A DNA stretch of 64,000 nt from VAZQ01 sp035263865 (GCA_035263865.1 DATFQX010000068.1:11170-75169); one strand, 5' to 3'; positions 8,687 to 17,734 are shown, counted from the stretch's first letter. Numbers and translations: made by a program. The notes: generated from the sequence alone by a model not told the origin.

Positions 8687-9544
8687 CTACTCCGCCGCTT
8701 CGCGCAAGGGCCGCGGATAAATGCGATCGTAGAGCTCAGGCCGTTGCCATTGCGGGCCAAGCACGCCCTGCTTGGCCGCGCAGGTCTCGGACGAGCCCAC
8801 CTGGTCGCGCGTTGCGCGCAGGTAACGCAGCCGTTCGAGATTCACGTCCACCACCGCGGTGCCGGCGATCGTGCTCTCGAACAAGATTTCCTCCGGCGAG
8901 GCGACCATGGCGAGCCCGCGCTCGGAATGGTCGAACAGGTTTTGCGTCGTAACCACGATCGCCAGATTCTCGATCGCGCGCGCCCAAATGAGCGTGCGCC
9001 AGGTCGCCCACAGCCTGCGCTTGTCCTTGCCCGCCGGCATGAAGATCAACTCGGCGCCGCGCAGCGCGAGCGCGCGCGAAACCTCGGGCATGTAGACCTC
9101 GCTGCACATGGCGAGCCCCACTTTGCCGTGCGCGGTGTCGAACACTGGGAATTCGTCGCCCGGCACCCACTGGAATTCCCATGCCGGCCCGCCGGTATAG
9201 ATCCAAGGCCCGTTCGGGTGCGTGCGGTGGTAGCGCGCCGGCGCGCGGCCGTCGGGATAGGCCATGCAGATGAGGTTGTGGGCGGTCGCGGCTTTGGCAT
9301 CGATCGGCGCGATAGTGCCGAACACGACGTGCGTCTTGTGCTTCGCCGCCGCTTCGACCATGGCCGCGGTCGGGTCGAACGTCGCCGGCATGCGCCACGG
9401 CCCGGGATAGGTTTCCGGGAAGCAGACAAATTGCGCGCCTTCCTCGGCCGCGCGGGCGATGGCGCGCTCGGCGTCGGCAATATTGGCGGCATCGCCAGGC
9501 GGCGCATGGCAGATCGGTTGCACCACTGCAATGCGGAAGGTCAT
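8687..9544 (-). CDS. Nitrilase-superfamily carbon-nitrogen hydrolase (amidase-like)
   Basis: A 285-residue protein starting MTFRIAVVQPICHAPPGD. The superfamily catalytic Glu is in VCFPETYPGPW (about residue 44) and the nucleophilic Cys in VGLAMCSEVYMPE (about residue 150). The position that normally carries the catalytic Lys reads ARYHRTHPNG, with Arg where Lys is usual, so activity is uncertain. Later segments KDKRRLWATWRTLIWARAIEN and ASPEEILFESTIAGTAVVDV are typical. It probably hydrolyses an amide, nitrile or carbamoyl compound in the cytoplasm. The next gene on the same strand is an MFS carrier, suggesting uptake plus hydrolysis of one compound. The frame is open further upstream, but the ATG at 9544 matches the family start. 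Confidence 0.8.
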   Translation of the reverse strand: MTFRIAVVQPICHAPPGDAANIADAERAIARAAEEGAQFVCFPETYPGPWRMPATFDPTAAMVEAAAKHKTHVVFGTIAPIDAKAATAHNLICMAYPDGRAPARYHRTHPNGPWIYTGGPAWEFQWVPGDEFPVFDTAHGKVGLAMCSEVYMPEVSRALALRGAELIFMPAGKDKRRLWATWRTLIWARAIENLAIVVTTQNLFDHSERGLAMVASPEEILFESTIAGTAVVDVNLERLRYLRATRDQVGSSETCAAKQGVLGPQWQRPELYDRIYPRPLREAAE

Positions 9545-9659
9545 GGTGGCTGCTCCTCTATCATCCTTGCGACTTTTGCCCGCCAGATTGAAGCGGGCGC
9601 GTGTTGCGGTCAAGCAAACCGCGCCGAGCGGGATCCTTGACGGAACACCAGCGTGCTGA

Positions 9660-10838
9660 TCATCGCCAGATTGATGGCGTTGGCGACAATCCCGGCGGCA
9701 AAGGCCGGCGCATATAGGTGCCGTAGTGATCGTAAAGCGCGCCCGCGAGCCACCCTCCGATCGCCATGCCGCTGCCGCTGCAGAAAAGAAATGTCGGGAT
9801 GCGCCAGTATGCCTGCGAGGCCGGAAAGAACTCGCGAATGGCCAGAATGTAGGCTGGGATGATGCCTGCAAAGCCCAATCCGAACGCCGCGGAGACCGCG
9901 AACAGGCCGATTTCATCCTGCGTGAACATGAACGCCGACATCGCGGCGATCTGGCACGTCGAACCCGCAAGTACAGTGTTGAGGCCGCCCATGCGATCGG
10001 AGATCCAACCCCAAAACTGTCGGCTGACGAAGGCCGTCCCCAGCAGCACCGACAGCATCGCCGCGCCGTGCGAAGCGAGGATGCCGAGATCGCTGCAGAA
10101 TGCGGGCAAATGGGCCTGCGGCATGCCCATCGGAACACAGCAGAGGATGCCGGCGGCCGCCATCACGGCGAAGACGAGATTGGGCGGCCAGCCCATCACG
10201 GTGTAGGGCGTCGAAGTCCCGCCGAGCGCGCCGATCGGCGGCAGCTCCGGCGGCGGTCGCAGGAACATCGCGGCCAGCGGGACGACCACGGCGACCTCGA
10301 TCAACCCGAAATAGAGCATCGTCTGCCGCCAGCCCGCGTAGGCCACCGCGCGCTCGAAGATCGGCGGCCAGATCGCGCCGGCGAAATAGCTGCCGCTCGA
10401 AATCAGCGCGAGCGCAGAGCCGCGCCGGCGATCGAACCAGCGGCTGACATAGACGTAGAACGGCGCGTTCATGCCGCCGACGCCGAGAAAGCCGACGAAC
10501 AGCCCTTGCCCGACATAGAGCTGCCAGGTCGCGCCGCCGGTCGACAACGCAAGCCCGATGCAGATCATCACCGCGCCCGTGATCACGGTGGCGCGCACGC
10601 CGACGCGTTCGGCGACGTAGCCCATGGCAATACCGCCGGTACCGAAGCCGAGCCACGCCAGCGCCGTCGCGAACGCCGGAACGGAGCGCAGGCCGCCTTG
10701 CTCGGCAGCAATCATCTTGAGCGCAATAATCGTGATCCACGGCGCGCCGAAGGACAGCGCCAGGACCACGAGCACCACAGTCGCAACGATCCAAGACCCG
10801 CGCGTTTCGACGGAGGGCACGCCTATTGGTTGGTGCAT
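9660..10838 (-). CDS. MFS transporter with a frameshifted C-terminus
   Basis: Starts MHQPIGVPSVETRGSW at 10838 and has about eleven hydrophobic helices. The MFS loop motif appears as MGYVAERVGVRATV, and FYVYVSRWFDRRRGSAL is typical of oxalate/formate or monocarboxylate-type MFS carriers. After LAGALYDHYGTY the frame ends in a short basic tail (MRRPLPPGLS...). In the adjacent frame APAFAAGIVANAINLAMIST continues to a stop at 9610, which is the expected last helix. An extra AT dinucleotide near 9720 explains this, so the final helix is lost. It is grouped with the nitrilase-like gene downstream. Whether the shortened protein folds is unknown. Treat it as a probable pseudogene. Confidence 0.75.
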   Translation of the reverse strand: MHQPIGVPSVETRGSWIVATVVLVVLALSFGAPWITIIALKMIAAEQGGLRSVPAFATALAWLGFGTGGIAMGYVAERVGVRATVITGAVMICIGLALSTGGATWQLYVGQGLFVGFLGVGGMNAPFYVYVSRWFDRRRGSALALISSGSYFAGAIWPPIFERAVAYAGWRQTMLYFGLIEVAVVVPLAAMFLRPPPELPPIGALGGTSTPYTVMGWPPNLVFAVMAAAGILCCVPMGMPQAHLPAFCSDLGILASHGAAMLSVLLGTAFVSRQFWGWISDRMGGLNTVLAGSTCQIAAMSAFMFTQDEIGLFAVSAAFGLGFAGIIPAYILAIREFFPASQAYWRIPTFLFCSGSGMAIGGWLAGALYDHYGTYMRRPLPPGLSPTPSIWR

Positions 10839-11101
10839 TATTCGGCCGTGCCTGTTCGATATGCGGGCGAATCTACTGCGTTCCCGGTCATACCGCGAGG
10901 CCGCAGCGTTGGGGGCAGCCTTGTGCAAAACGAAAGGCGAGCGTGCAAGAGAGAGGCAGCGAAAGCACTTCCACTGAGGCGCGACGCGCCGGGCCTGTGG
11001 ACAATCGGCGGATAAGCTGTTGACCATTTGTTGGATCGGCCGGTGCCGCCTCTGGATATTCCGCGGTGAATCACGGGGATGAAACAGGAGAGCTGAGGCC
11101 C

Positions 11102-12139
11102 ATGCCGAAACCTTCGCGCATGCGCGACACAACCGCGGTTGCGCGGCTCTCGGGCGACGCCGCGACGGTGCAGAGAATCGCCGATGCGCTTGCCACGAGC
11201 CCGACGGCCGAGGAGATCGCCGTCGTGGTCTTCGAGGATGCGTCCGGGCGCTGGTCATTGGCCGTCCATTTCCGCCAGCGCCCCGATGAGACCGCCGTGC
11301 GCGCCTTGATTGTATCCGCGGCTGGGACCGCGGTGGCCCAGGCGCTGAGCTTCGAGACGCTCGCGCCCACCGATTGGGTCGACAAGAGCCGCGAAGGCCT
11401 TGCGCCGGTCGAGGCCGGACGTTTCGTCGTGCATGGTGCACATGTCCGCGAGCGCGCGCGAATCATTCGCATTGGCATCGAGATCGATGCAGGCCTTGCC
11501 TTTGGCACCGGCCATCATGGCACCACGCGCGGCTGCCTGCTGGCGCTCGATCGGATCATCAAGGAGGAGAGAAACGAAAGGGCCCGTTCGCCCCCGCGCA
11601 AGCGGGGGTCCAGGGGCCACAGACTGGGGCTCCGGGTCCCCGCTTCCGCGGGGACGAACGGAAAGAGGATGCGGTCGGCCGTCGCGCTCGACGTCGGCAC
11701 CGGCACCGGCGTGCTGGCCATCGCCGCCGCCAAGGCTTTGCAGCGACCGGTGCTGGCCAGTGATGTCGATCCGCGCGCGGTGGCGATCGCGCGCGACAAC
11801 GCGCGCATCAATCGCGTCGGCGGGACGGTCGCAGTTCTTCACGCCGCGGGCCTGCGCGACGCCGCCTTCCGCGCGCGCGGTCCTTACCAAATAATCTTCG
11901 CCAACATCTTGCTCGAGCCGCTCAAAGCGCTCGCGACGCCGGCGGCGCGGCTCCTCGCGCCCAACGGCCGCCTGGTGCTCTCGGGCCTGCTCACGGCAGA
12001 TGCGGACGCTGCGCTCGCCTGCTATCGCGCGCGCGGCCTCGCGCTCGTGCGCCGCATCCGGCTCGACGGCTGGACGACGCTCGTCCTCATGCGCCCAGCG
12101 GCGAGGCGCAGCATGCGACACGCTCGAAGCATAGGCTGA
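11102..12139 (+). CDS. prmA: Ribosomal protein L11 methyltransferase, with an in-frame palindromic repeat insertion
   Basis: Adds methyl groups from SAM to ribosomal protein L11. Start chosen at ATG 11102 (MPKPSRMRDTTAVARL); 36 further bases are open upstream. PrmA features are an N-terminal substrate-recognition domain with FETLAPTDWVDKSREGLAPV, the catalytic-loop motif AFGTGHHGTTRGCLLALD, SAM motif I ALDVGTGTGVLAIAAAK, and FANILLEPL near the end. Between the GTGHHGTT helix and motif I sit about 26 extra residues (PPRKRGSRGHRLGLRVPAS and neighbours) encoded by a 78-bp palindromic element, a multiple of three, so the frame is kept. Without it the protein would be about 319 residues. The insertion falls at a surface loop between two conserved blocks, so activity may survive. 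Confidence 0.9.
   Translation: MPKPSRMRDTTAVARLSGDAATVQRIADALATSPTAEEIAVVVFEDASGRWSLAVHFRQRPDETAVRALIVSAAGTAVAQALSFETLAPTDWVDKSREGLAPVEAGRFVVHGAHVRERARIIRIGIEIDAGLAFGTGHHGTTRGCLLALDRIIKEERNERARSPPRKRGSRGHRLGLRVPASAGTNGKRMRSAVALDVGTGTGVLAIAAAKALQRPVLASDVDPRAVAIARDNARINRVGGTVAVLHAAGLRDAAFRARGPYQIIFANILLEPLKALATPAARLLAPNGRLVLSGLLTADADAALACYRARGLALVRRIRLDGWTTLVLMRPAARRSMRHARSIG
11584..11661. repeat. Palindromic repeat family A, copy 2, inside prmA
   Basis: A 78-bp element bounded by CCGTTCG and CGAACGG with inner hairpins CCCCCGCGCAAGCGGGGG and CCCCGCTTCCGCGGGG. It is closely related to copy 1 at 5159-5237, with near-identical right half. The length is divisible by three and contains no stop in the prmA frame. 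It is translated as an arginine-, proline- and glycine-rich insert. Confidence 0.85.
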
Positions 12140-12204
12140 CGCATTGGCTTGGCGCGAGCAGGCGGGTCATTGCCGGCCTGCAACGGGCTCAATAGATTGC
12201 GGCC

Positions 12205-14040
12205 ATGTTCGAAGCCCACTTCCAGTCGTTCGAAAATCGAGCCGAGCGCGGCGCCAGCGCACCTCGCGTGGCGGCACTGCGCACCGAGCTCGCGCGGCGC
12301 GGCCTGACCGGCTTCATCGTACCGCGCTCGGACCGCCACCAGAACGAATATGTGCCCGCCTGCGAGCAGCGCCTCGCCTGGCTCACCGGCTTCACTGGCT
12401 CGGCAGGCATCGCCATCGTGCTGATGGAACGCGCCGTGCTCTTCGTGGATGGGCGTTACAAGTTGCAGGCGTGCGAGCAGGTTGACACCTCGCTATTTGC
12501 AATCGAGCACGTGATCGAGATGCCGCCGCATCGCTGGATCGAGGAGAACCTCGCGGCAGGTGACCGGCTCGGCTACGATCCCTGGCTGCACACGGTGGAG
12601 GCCGCGGAGCGGCTAGAGAAATCCTGTGCCGCCGCCGGCGCGAAGCTGATCGCGATCGACCCAGACTTGATCGACCTCATTTGGGCCGAGCGCCCTGCCC
12701 CGCCAATCGGAGCGGTCACGTTGCACGATGTGCGCTTCGCCGGCGAAGACGCAGGCGAAAAGCTTGCCCGTATTCGCACCGAACTGACGAAGCTCCGCGC
12801 TGACGCGCTCATCGTGTCGGACCCGCACGCCGTCGCCTGGACATTCAACATCCGTGGCGCCGACGTCGCACACACGCCGCTCCCGCTCGCCTTCGCCATC
12901 GTGCCGCAAGCAGGTCGGCCTTCGCTCTACATAGACGGCCGCAAGCTGTCGCAGCAGGTGCGCAGCCGCCTCGAAGCACTCGCCGACGTGCGCGAGCCGT
13001 CGGAGTTCGCGCCGGCGCTCGAGACGTTGGGCGGGCGAAAAGCGACCGTGCGCCTCGATCAAGCCACCGCCGCCGACGCGCTGGCGCGCCTCGTCACCAG
13101 CCACGGGGGCAAGGTGGCACGAGGCGCCTGTCCGATTGCGCTGATGAAGGCGGTCAAGAACGAAGTCGAGATCGCCGGCGCGCGCGCGGCGCACATCCGC
13201 GACGGCGCCGCCGTCACCCGCTTCCTTGCCTGGTTTGATCGCGAGGCGCCAGGGGGCAGCCTAACCGAGATCGATGCGGTGGCGGCCCTCGAAAGCTTTC
13301 GCCGCGAGACCGGGCTGCTCAAGGACATTTCATTTCCCACCATTGCGGCCGCGGGCCCCGACGGCGCGATCGTGCACTACCGCGTCACCACGCACAGCAA
13401 TCGCGTCATTGCGCCAGATGAACTGTTTCTGATCGACTCGGGCGCCCAATACGAGGACGGCACCACCGACGTCACCCGTACCGTTATTGTCGGCAAGCCG
13501 ACCGCCGAGATGCGGGACCGCTTCACCCGCGTGCTCAAGGGCCATATCGCCGTCGCGCGCGCAATTTTTCCCGAGGGAACCACTGGCGCGCAGCTCGACT
13601 CGTTTGCGCGACAGTTCCTGTGGACGCAGGGCCTCGACTTCGACCATGGCACTGGCCATGGCGTGGGCAGCTATCTCTCGGTACACGAAGGTCCCGCGCG
13701 CATCTCCAAGCTCGGCACCACCGCGCTCAAGCCCGGTATGATCCTGTCGAACGAGCCTGGCTATTACAAAAGCGGTGCCTATGGGATCCGCATCGAGAAT
13801 TTAGTGCTGGTGGTTCCCGCCACACCGGTCGGCGGAGCGGAAAAACCGCTCAATGCATTCGAGACGCTTACACTCGCGCCGATCGATCGGCGGCTGATCG
13901 CATCCGAGATGCTCACGCCCGAAGAGGTCACCTGGCTCGATGGTTATCACGCCCGGGTCTGCGATACCCTGTCGCCGCTCCTTGACGATGCGACACGCAC
14001 GTGGCTCGCGGCCGCGAGCCGTGCGCTCGAGCGAAGCTGA
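12205..14040 (+). CDS. Xaa-Pro aminopeptidase (M24B, long three-domain form)
   Basis: A 611-residue cytoplasmic metallopeptidase that removes an N-terminal residue before proline. The length and domain order (two creatinase-like N-terminal domains, then a pita-bread catalytic domain and a short C-terminal extension) match the long aminopeptidase P type. Metal ligands are visible as D in FLIDSGAQYEDG, D in GTTDVTRT, H in DFDHGTGHGVGSYLSVHE, E in GMILSNEPGYY and E in YGIRIENLV. The N-terminal part includes LTGFIVPRSDRHQNEY and GFTGSAGIA, also typical. It follows prmA by 65 bp on the same strand and precedes the efflux pump, so the three may share transcription. Confidence 0.92.
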   Translation: MFEAHFQSFENRAERGASAPRVAALRTELARRGLTGFIVPRSDRHQNEYVPACEQRLAWLTGFTGSAGIAIVLMERAVLFVDGRYKLQACEQVDTSLFAIEHVIEMPPHRWIEENLAAGDRLGYDPWLHTVEAAERLEKSCAAAGAKLIAIDPDLIDLIWAERPAPPIGAVTLHDVRFAGEDAGEKLARIRTELTKLRADALIVSDPHAVAWTFNIRGADVAHTPLPLAFAIVPQAGRPSLYIDGRKLSQQVRSRLEALADVREPSEFAPALETLGGRKATVRLDQATAADALARLVTSHGGKVARGACPIALMKAVKNEVEIAGARAAHIRDGAAVTRFLAWFDREAPGGSLTEIDAVAALESFRRETGLLKDISFPTIAAAGPDGAIVHYRVTTHSNRVIAPDELFLIDSGAQYEDGTTDVTRTVIVGKPTAEMRDRFTRVLKGHIAVARAIFPEGTTGAQLDSFARQFLWTQGLDFDHGTGHGVGSYLSVHEGPARISKLGTTALKPGMILSNEPGYYKSGAYGIRIENLVLVVPATPVGGAEKPLNAFETLTLAPIDRRLIASEMLTPEEVTWLDGYHARVCDTLSPLLDDATRTWLAAASRALERS

Positions 14041-14058
14041 AGCGGTCGGATCGATCCA

Positions 14059-15276
14059 TTGCTCGAGCCGGCGCCAAACGGGTGGGCTAAAGATGAGGCG
14101 CGTACACCCTGGCGCCTGCTCGCGCTGTTGATCGCGATGGCCGGCATGAGCTCGCTTTCGCTCAATATCCTGGTGCCGGCGATCCCAGGGCTTGTGACGA
14201 AGTTCGCCGCCGATCCCGCCACCGTGCAGCTTGCAGTGTCGCTTTATCTCATGGGGCTAGCCGCGGCACAGCTCGTATTCGGGCCGCTGTCGGACCGCTT
14301 CGGCCGCCGCCCGGTCGTGCTCGCGGGACTTGCGCTCGCAACCATCGCCAGCACGGCTGCGATCCTCGCCGCGAACATCGCAAGCCTCGTCGCCGCGCGC
14401 GTCGCGCAATCGCTCGGCGCATCGACCGGACAAACCATCGGACGGGCGATCATCCGCGATCTCTATGACCGCGAACATGCCGCCTCCATGATCGGGCTGG
14501 TGACTTCGGTCGTGGTGCTGATGCCGATGCTGGCGCCTCTCATCGGGGGCATTCTTGATACGCTGTTCGGCTGGGAAGCGATTTTCGTCTTCACGGCGAT
14601 TCTCAGTTTCATCGTATTCGCCTGGGCGGTACTGGCGTTGCCAGAGACCCGTAACCTGTCATTTGCGCCGAGTTCGACAGTTCGTTTCCGCGACGATCTC
14701 GCGGCGCTCGCCGCAAGCCCACGTTTCTTCGGCTACGCGCTCTGCGCTGGGCTTGGATCGGCACCATTCTTCAGTTTCGTGGGCGCGGCGCCGTATGTGG
14801 TCGTAGGCATGCTGGGACGGACATCAGCCGAGTACGGCTTGTGGTTCTTCGTCCCCTCGATCGGGTTCATGGCCGGCAATTTCGCGGTGTCGCGGCTGAC
14901 GGCACAATTCGCGATCCATATTTTGATCTGGTGGGGCATCGCGCTGACGATTTTTGGCTGCTTGCTCGCCGTGCTGGTCTATGTCGCGCTGCCGGGATGG
15001 GAGATGGCCACGATTTTCCTGCCCCAGATCGTCATCGGCTTCGGCAATGGTCTGTTGCTGCCGACCTCGGTCGCCGGCGCCGTCAGCATCCGGCCGCAAG
15101 TTGCCGGCAACGCCTCCGGTGTCACCGGCTTCATCCAGATGGCGATCGGCGCAGCCGCAGCGCAGCTCGGCGGACAGGTCGTGGCGCACGCGGCAGGCGG
15201 AATGCCCATGCTGCTTCTCATGCTGGCGTTCGGGATCGCGACGGCGATCGCCGTTTTCACGCTGGTGCGGCGGTAG
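14059..15276 (+). CDS. MFS multidrug efflux transporter, Bcr/CflA type
   Basis: A 405-residue inner-membrane proton antiporter with about 12 hydrophobic helices. The MFS motif A is clear (FGPLSDRFGRRPVVLAGL), as is the family C motif region GQTIGRAIIRDLYDREHAAS followed by LMPMLAPLIGGIL. The start is a TTG at 14059, 18 bp after the aminopeptidase stop, reading MLEPAPNGWAKDEARTPW before the first helix; later ATG codons would remove helix 1. Related pumps export chloramphenicol, bicyclomycin or sulfonamide-like compounds. The native substrate is unknown. Confidence 0.88.
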   Translation: MLEPAPNGWAKDEARTPWRLLALLIAMAGMSSLSLNILVPAIPGLVTKFAADPATVQLAVSLYLMGLAAAQLVFGPLSDRFGRRPVVLAGLALATIASTAAILAANIASLVAARVAQSLGASTGQTIGRAIIRDLYDREHAASMIGLVTSVVVLMPMLAPLIGGILDTLFGWEAIFVFTAILSFIVFAWAVLALPETRNLSFAPSSTVRFRDDLAALAASPRFFGYALCAGLGSAPFFSFVGAAPYVVVGMLGRTSAEYGLWFFVPSIGFMAGNFAVSRLTAQFAIHILIWWGIALTIFGCLLAVLVYVALPGWEMATIFLPQIVIGFGNGLLLPTSVAGAVSIRPQVAGNASGVTGFIQMAIGAAAAQLGGQVVAHAAGGMPMLLLMLAFGIATAIAVFTLVRR

Positions 15277-15340
15277 AGCTGCCGGTCGCAGCCATCATCC
15301 CGTCCAGCTTGCCCCGATCAGCAGATCGACGCGGGCAGCA

Positions 15341-17719
15341 TCACAATCTGCGCGAGTCTCTTGCCGGTGCGATCGCCTGCTGGATGCCCTGCGGCGTGAT
15401 GGGCAGCCGGTTGAACTCGACCCCGAACGGGCGCAGCGCATCGCACACGCCATTGGCAATCACCGCCGGCGGCGCAATGGGTCCGCCTTCACCGACGCCT
15501 TTGACGCCGAGCGGATTGAGCGGCGATGGCGAATGTTGGTGGATCAGCTCGATGTGCGGGATGTCGCAGGCGGTCGGGATCATGTAGTCCATCAACGAGC
15601 CGGCGAGCAGCTGGCCGTCATGATCGAAGTTGAATTCCTCGAGCAGCGCGCCGCCGATGCCTTGCGCGGCGCCGCCGACGATCTGCCCCTCGACCAGCAT
15701 CGGATTGACCACTACGCCGCAATCGTGGGCGATGGCATATTTGTCAATGGTCACGCGGCCGAGCTCGATGTCGACCTCGAGCACCGCCGCGTGCACCGCA
15801 TAAGACCAGGTGACCGTGGGCGGCTCGTAGTAAAAAGTCTCCTCCAGTCCGGCATCCACGCCTGGCGGCCGGGCGTGATCCCAGCCGGGTTTTGCCGCCC
15901 GCGCCACGTCCGCGAGCGAGATCTCGGCGCCCGGCACGCCGAGAATGCCGACGCCGTTCTTGCGCAACTCGAGATCGCTCGCCGCGCATTCCAAGAGATT
16001 GGCGGCGATGGCGAAAACCTTCGCGCGCAGTCGCTCACTCGCGCCGTGAATGGCCGCCGACAAGGTCACGGTGACGCGGCTGGCGATGGTGCCGAAGGCG
16101 ATCGCGATTCCGGCCGTGTCGGCGAGCGAAATCACGACATCGTCGGGGTCGACCGACCAGGCATCGGCGACGACCTGGGCGAAGATCGTCTCCATGCCCT
16201 GCCCCTGGGAGGCGGCGCCGGAGGAGACGAAGATTTTTCCCGACGGATCGATGCGCACCGTCGCGCTTTCGAACGGGCCGACGCCGGTGCCTTCGACGTA
16301 GCAGCCGATGCCGAGGCCGAGATAGCGGCCCTTCTCGCGCGCTACGCGCTGGCGTTCGCGAAATTCCGCAAGCCCGCCGAGCGCCGCCAGCGCCTGGCGC
16401 AGCGCGCGCGGATAATCGCCGCCGTCGTAGACGATCGGCTCGCCGTCGCGATAGGGAATGCCCACGCGATACGGCATTTCGTCGGCGCGCACCATGTTGC
16501 GCAAGCGCACGTCCGCGGACTCAAGCCCGAGCTCGCCCGCAACGAGGTCGACGATGCGCTCCATGGCAAAGGCGGCTTCCGGGCGACCCGCGCCGCGATA
16601 GGGCGCGTTCGGTACCTTGGTGGTGGCGGCGATCTTTGCCTCGATCGCGAGCGTGTCGATCTTGTAGGGGCCGGCGAGATGCACGGCGGTGTTGTAGACC
16701 ACGCCGGCGCCGATGGGATTCCACGCCCCGCAATCGACGATGAAACGGTCGCGCAACGCGAGAATGCGGCCGTCGTCGTCGAAACCCACCTCTACGTCGT
16801 GGATCTGGTCGCGCGAATGGCAGGAGCACATCAGATGCTCGCGGCGGTCCTCGATCCATTGCACTGCGCGGCCGAGCCTGCGCGCCAGGAACGGGATCAA
16901 CAAGTCTTCCGGGTAAACATGGCCTTTGAGGCCGAAGCCGCCGCCGACGTCGAGCGCGACGCAGCGCACGCGCGCCTCGGGGAGGCGCAGCACCACGGCC
17001 GCCTCGCGCCGCACCCAATGCACGACTTGCGTGGACGACCAGATCGTCACCGAATCTGTGCGTGGGTCATGAGCGCCAACCACGCCGCGGCATTCCATCG
17101 GGGCGGCGGCATAACGGTGGTGATGGAGCCGCCGCTCAAGCTTGTGCGGCGCCCGCGCGAGCGCCGCCTCGATATCGCCTTTGCCGATCGTGAAAGCGCC
17201 GATGAGGTTTGTTTGGAATTTGTCGTGGACGATGGGCGCGCCCGGGCGCAACGCCGCTTCAGGGTCAACGACGGCGGGGAGAGGATCGAGATCGAGACGC
17301 ACCAATTGCGCGGCATCCTCGGCCGCGTAGCGGCTCTCGGCCACGATGACGGCCACCGCCTCCCCGACATGGCGCACTTTGTCGTGCGCGAGCAACGGTT
17401 CTTGCGGATTGATGAATTTGTGCTGGACCAGCGCCGTCCATTTGCTCGGCAGCGAGAGCTGCGTGTCCGGCACCGGCGGAAGGAGTTTTTGGAGGTCGGC
17501 GCCGCTCAAGGCCGCGACAACGGCGGGCGCGGCAAGCGCCTCCTTGAGATGCACGGCGCGGATGCACGCGTGCGCCGTCGGGCTTCGCACGAAGACCGCG
17601 TGCAGCATGTGCGGCAGATCGAAATCGGCGATGAATTGCCCACGCCCGGTCAGCAACCGCCGATCCTCGCGGCGCGGCAGCGCCCGGCCGACAAAGGGGG
17701 TGTTGTTGGGATCGCTCAT
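15341..17719 (-). CDS. Xanthine dehydrogenase/CO dehydrogenase-family molybdopterin-binding large subunit
   Basis: A 792-residue molybdenum hydroxylase large subunit. N-terminal RREDRRLLTGRGQFIADFDL is typical of CoxL-like proteins; the first molybdopterin segment is VGGGFGLKGHVYPED. The active-site loop reads NAPYRGAGRPEAAFAMER, the AYRGAGR-type loop of form II (CoxL-like) proteins and not the AYxCSFR loop of genuine CO dehydrogenase, so CO oxidation is not indicated. The base Glu is in GVGEGGPIAPPAVIANG near the C-terminus. The partner FAD (CoxM-like) and iron-sulfur (CoxS-like) genes are absent next to it, so it must find them elsewhere or be inactive. A palindromic repeat lies 16 bp upstream of the ATG and no clear ribosome site is seen. 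Confidence 0.88.
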   Translation of the reverse strand: MSDPNNTPFVGRALPRREDRRLLTGRGQFIADFDLPHMLHAVFVRSPTAHACIRAVHLKEALAAPAVVAALSGADLQKLLPPVPDTQLSLPSKWTALVQHKFINPQEPLLAHDKVRHVGEAVAVIVAESRYAAEDAAQLVRLDLDPLPAVVDPEAALRPGAPIVHDKFQTNLIGAFTIGKGDIEAALARAPHKLERRLHHHRYAAAPMECRGVVGAHDPRTDSVTIWSSTQVVHWVRREAAVVLRLPEARVRCVALDVGGGFGLKGHVYPEDLLIPFLARRLGRAVQWIEDRREHLMCSCHSRDQIHDVEVGFDDDGRILALRDRFIVDCGAWNPIGAGVVYNTAVHLAGPYKIDTLAIEAKIAATTKVPNAPYRGAGRPEAAFAMERIVDLVAGELGLESADVRLRNMVRADEMPYRVGIPYRDGEPIVYDGGDYPRALRQALAALGGLAEFRERQRVAREKGRYLGLGIGCYVEGTGVGPFESATVRIDPSGKIFVSSGAASQGQGMETIFAQVVADAWSVDPDDVVISLADTAGIAIAFGTIASRVTVTLSAAIHGASERLRAKVFAIAANLLECAASDLELRKNGVGILGVPGAEISLADVARAAKPGWDHARPPGVDAGLEETFYYEPPTVTWSYAVHAAVLEVDIELGRVTIDKYAIAHDCGVVVNPMLVEGQIVGGAAQGIGGALLEEFNFDHDGQLLAGSLMDYMIPTACDIPHIELIHQHSPSPLNPLGVKGVGEGGPIAPPAVIANGVCDALRPFGVEFNRLPITPQGIQQAIAPARDSRRL

Positions 17720-17734
17720 TCGCGAAATGTTGGT

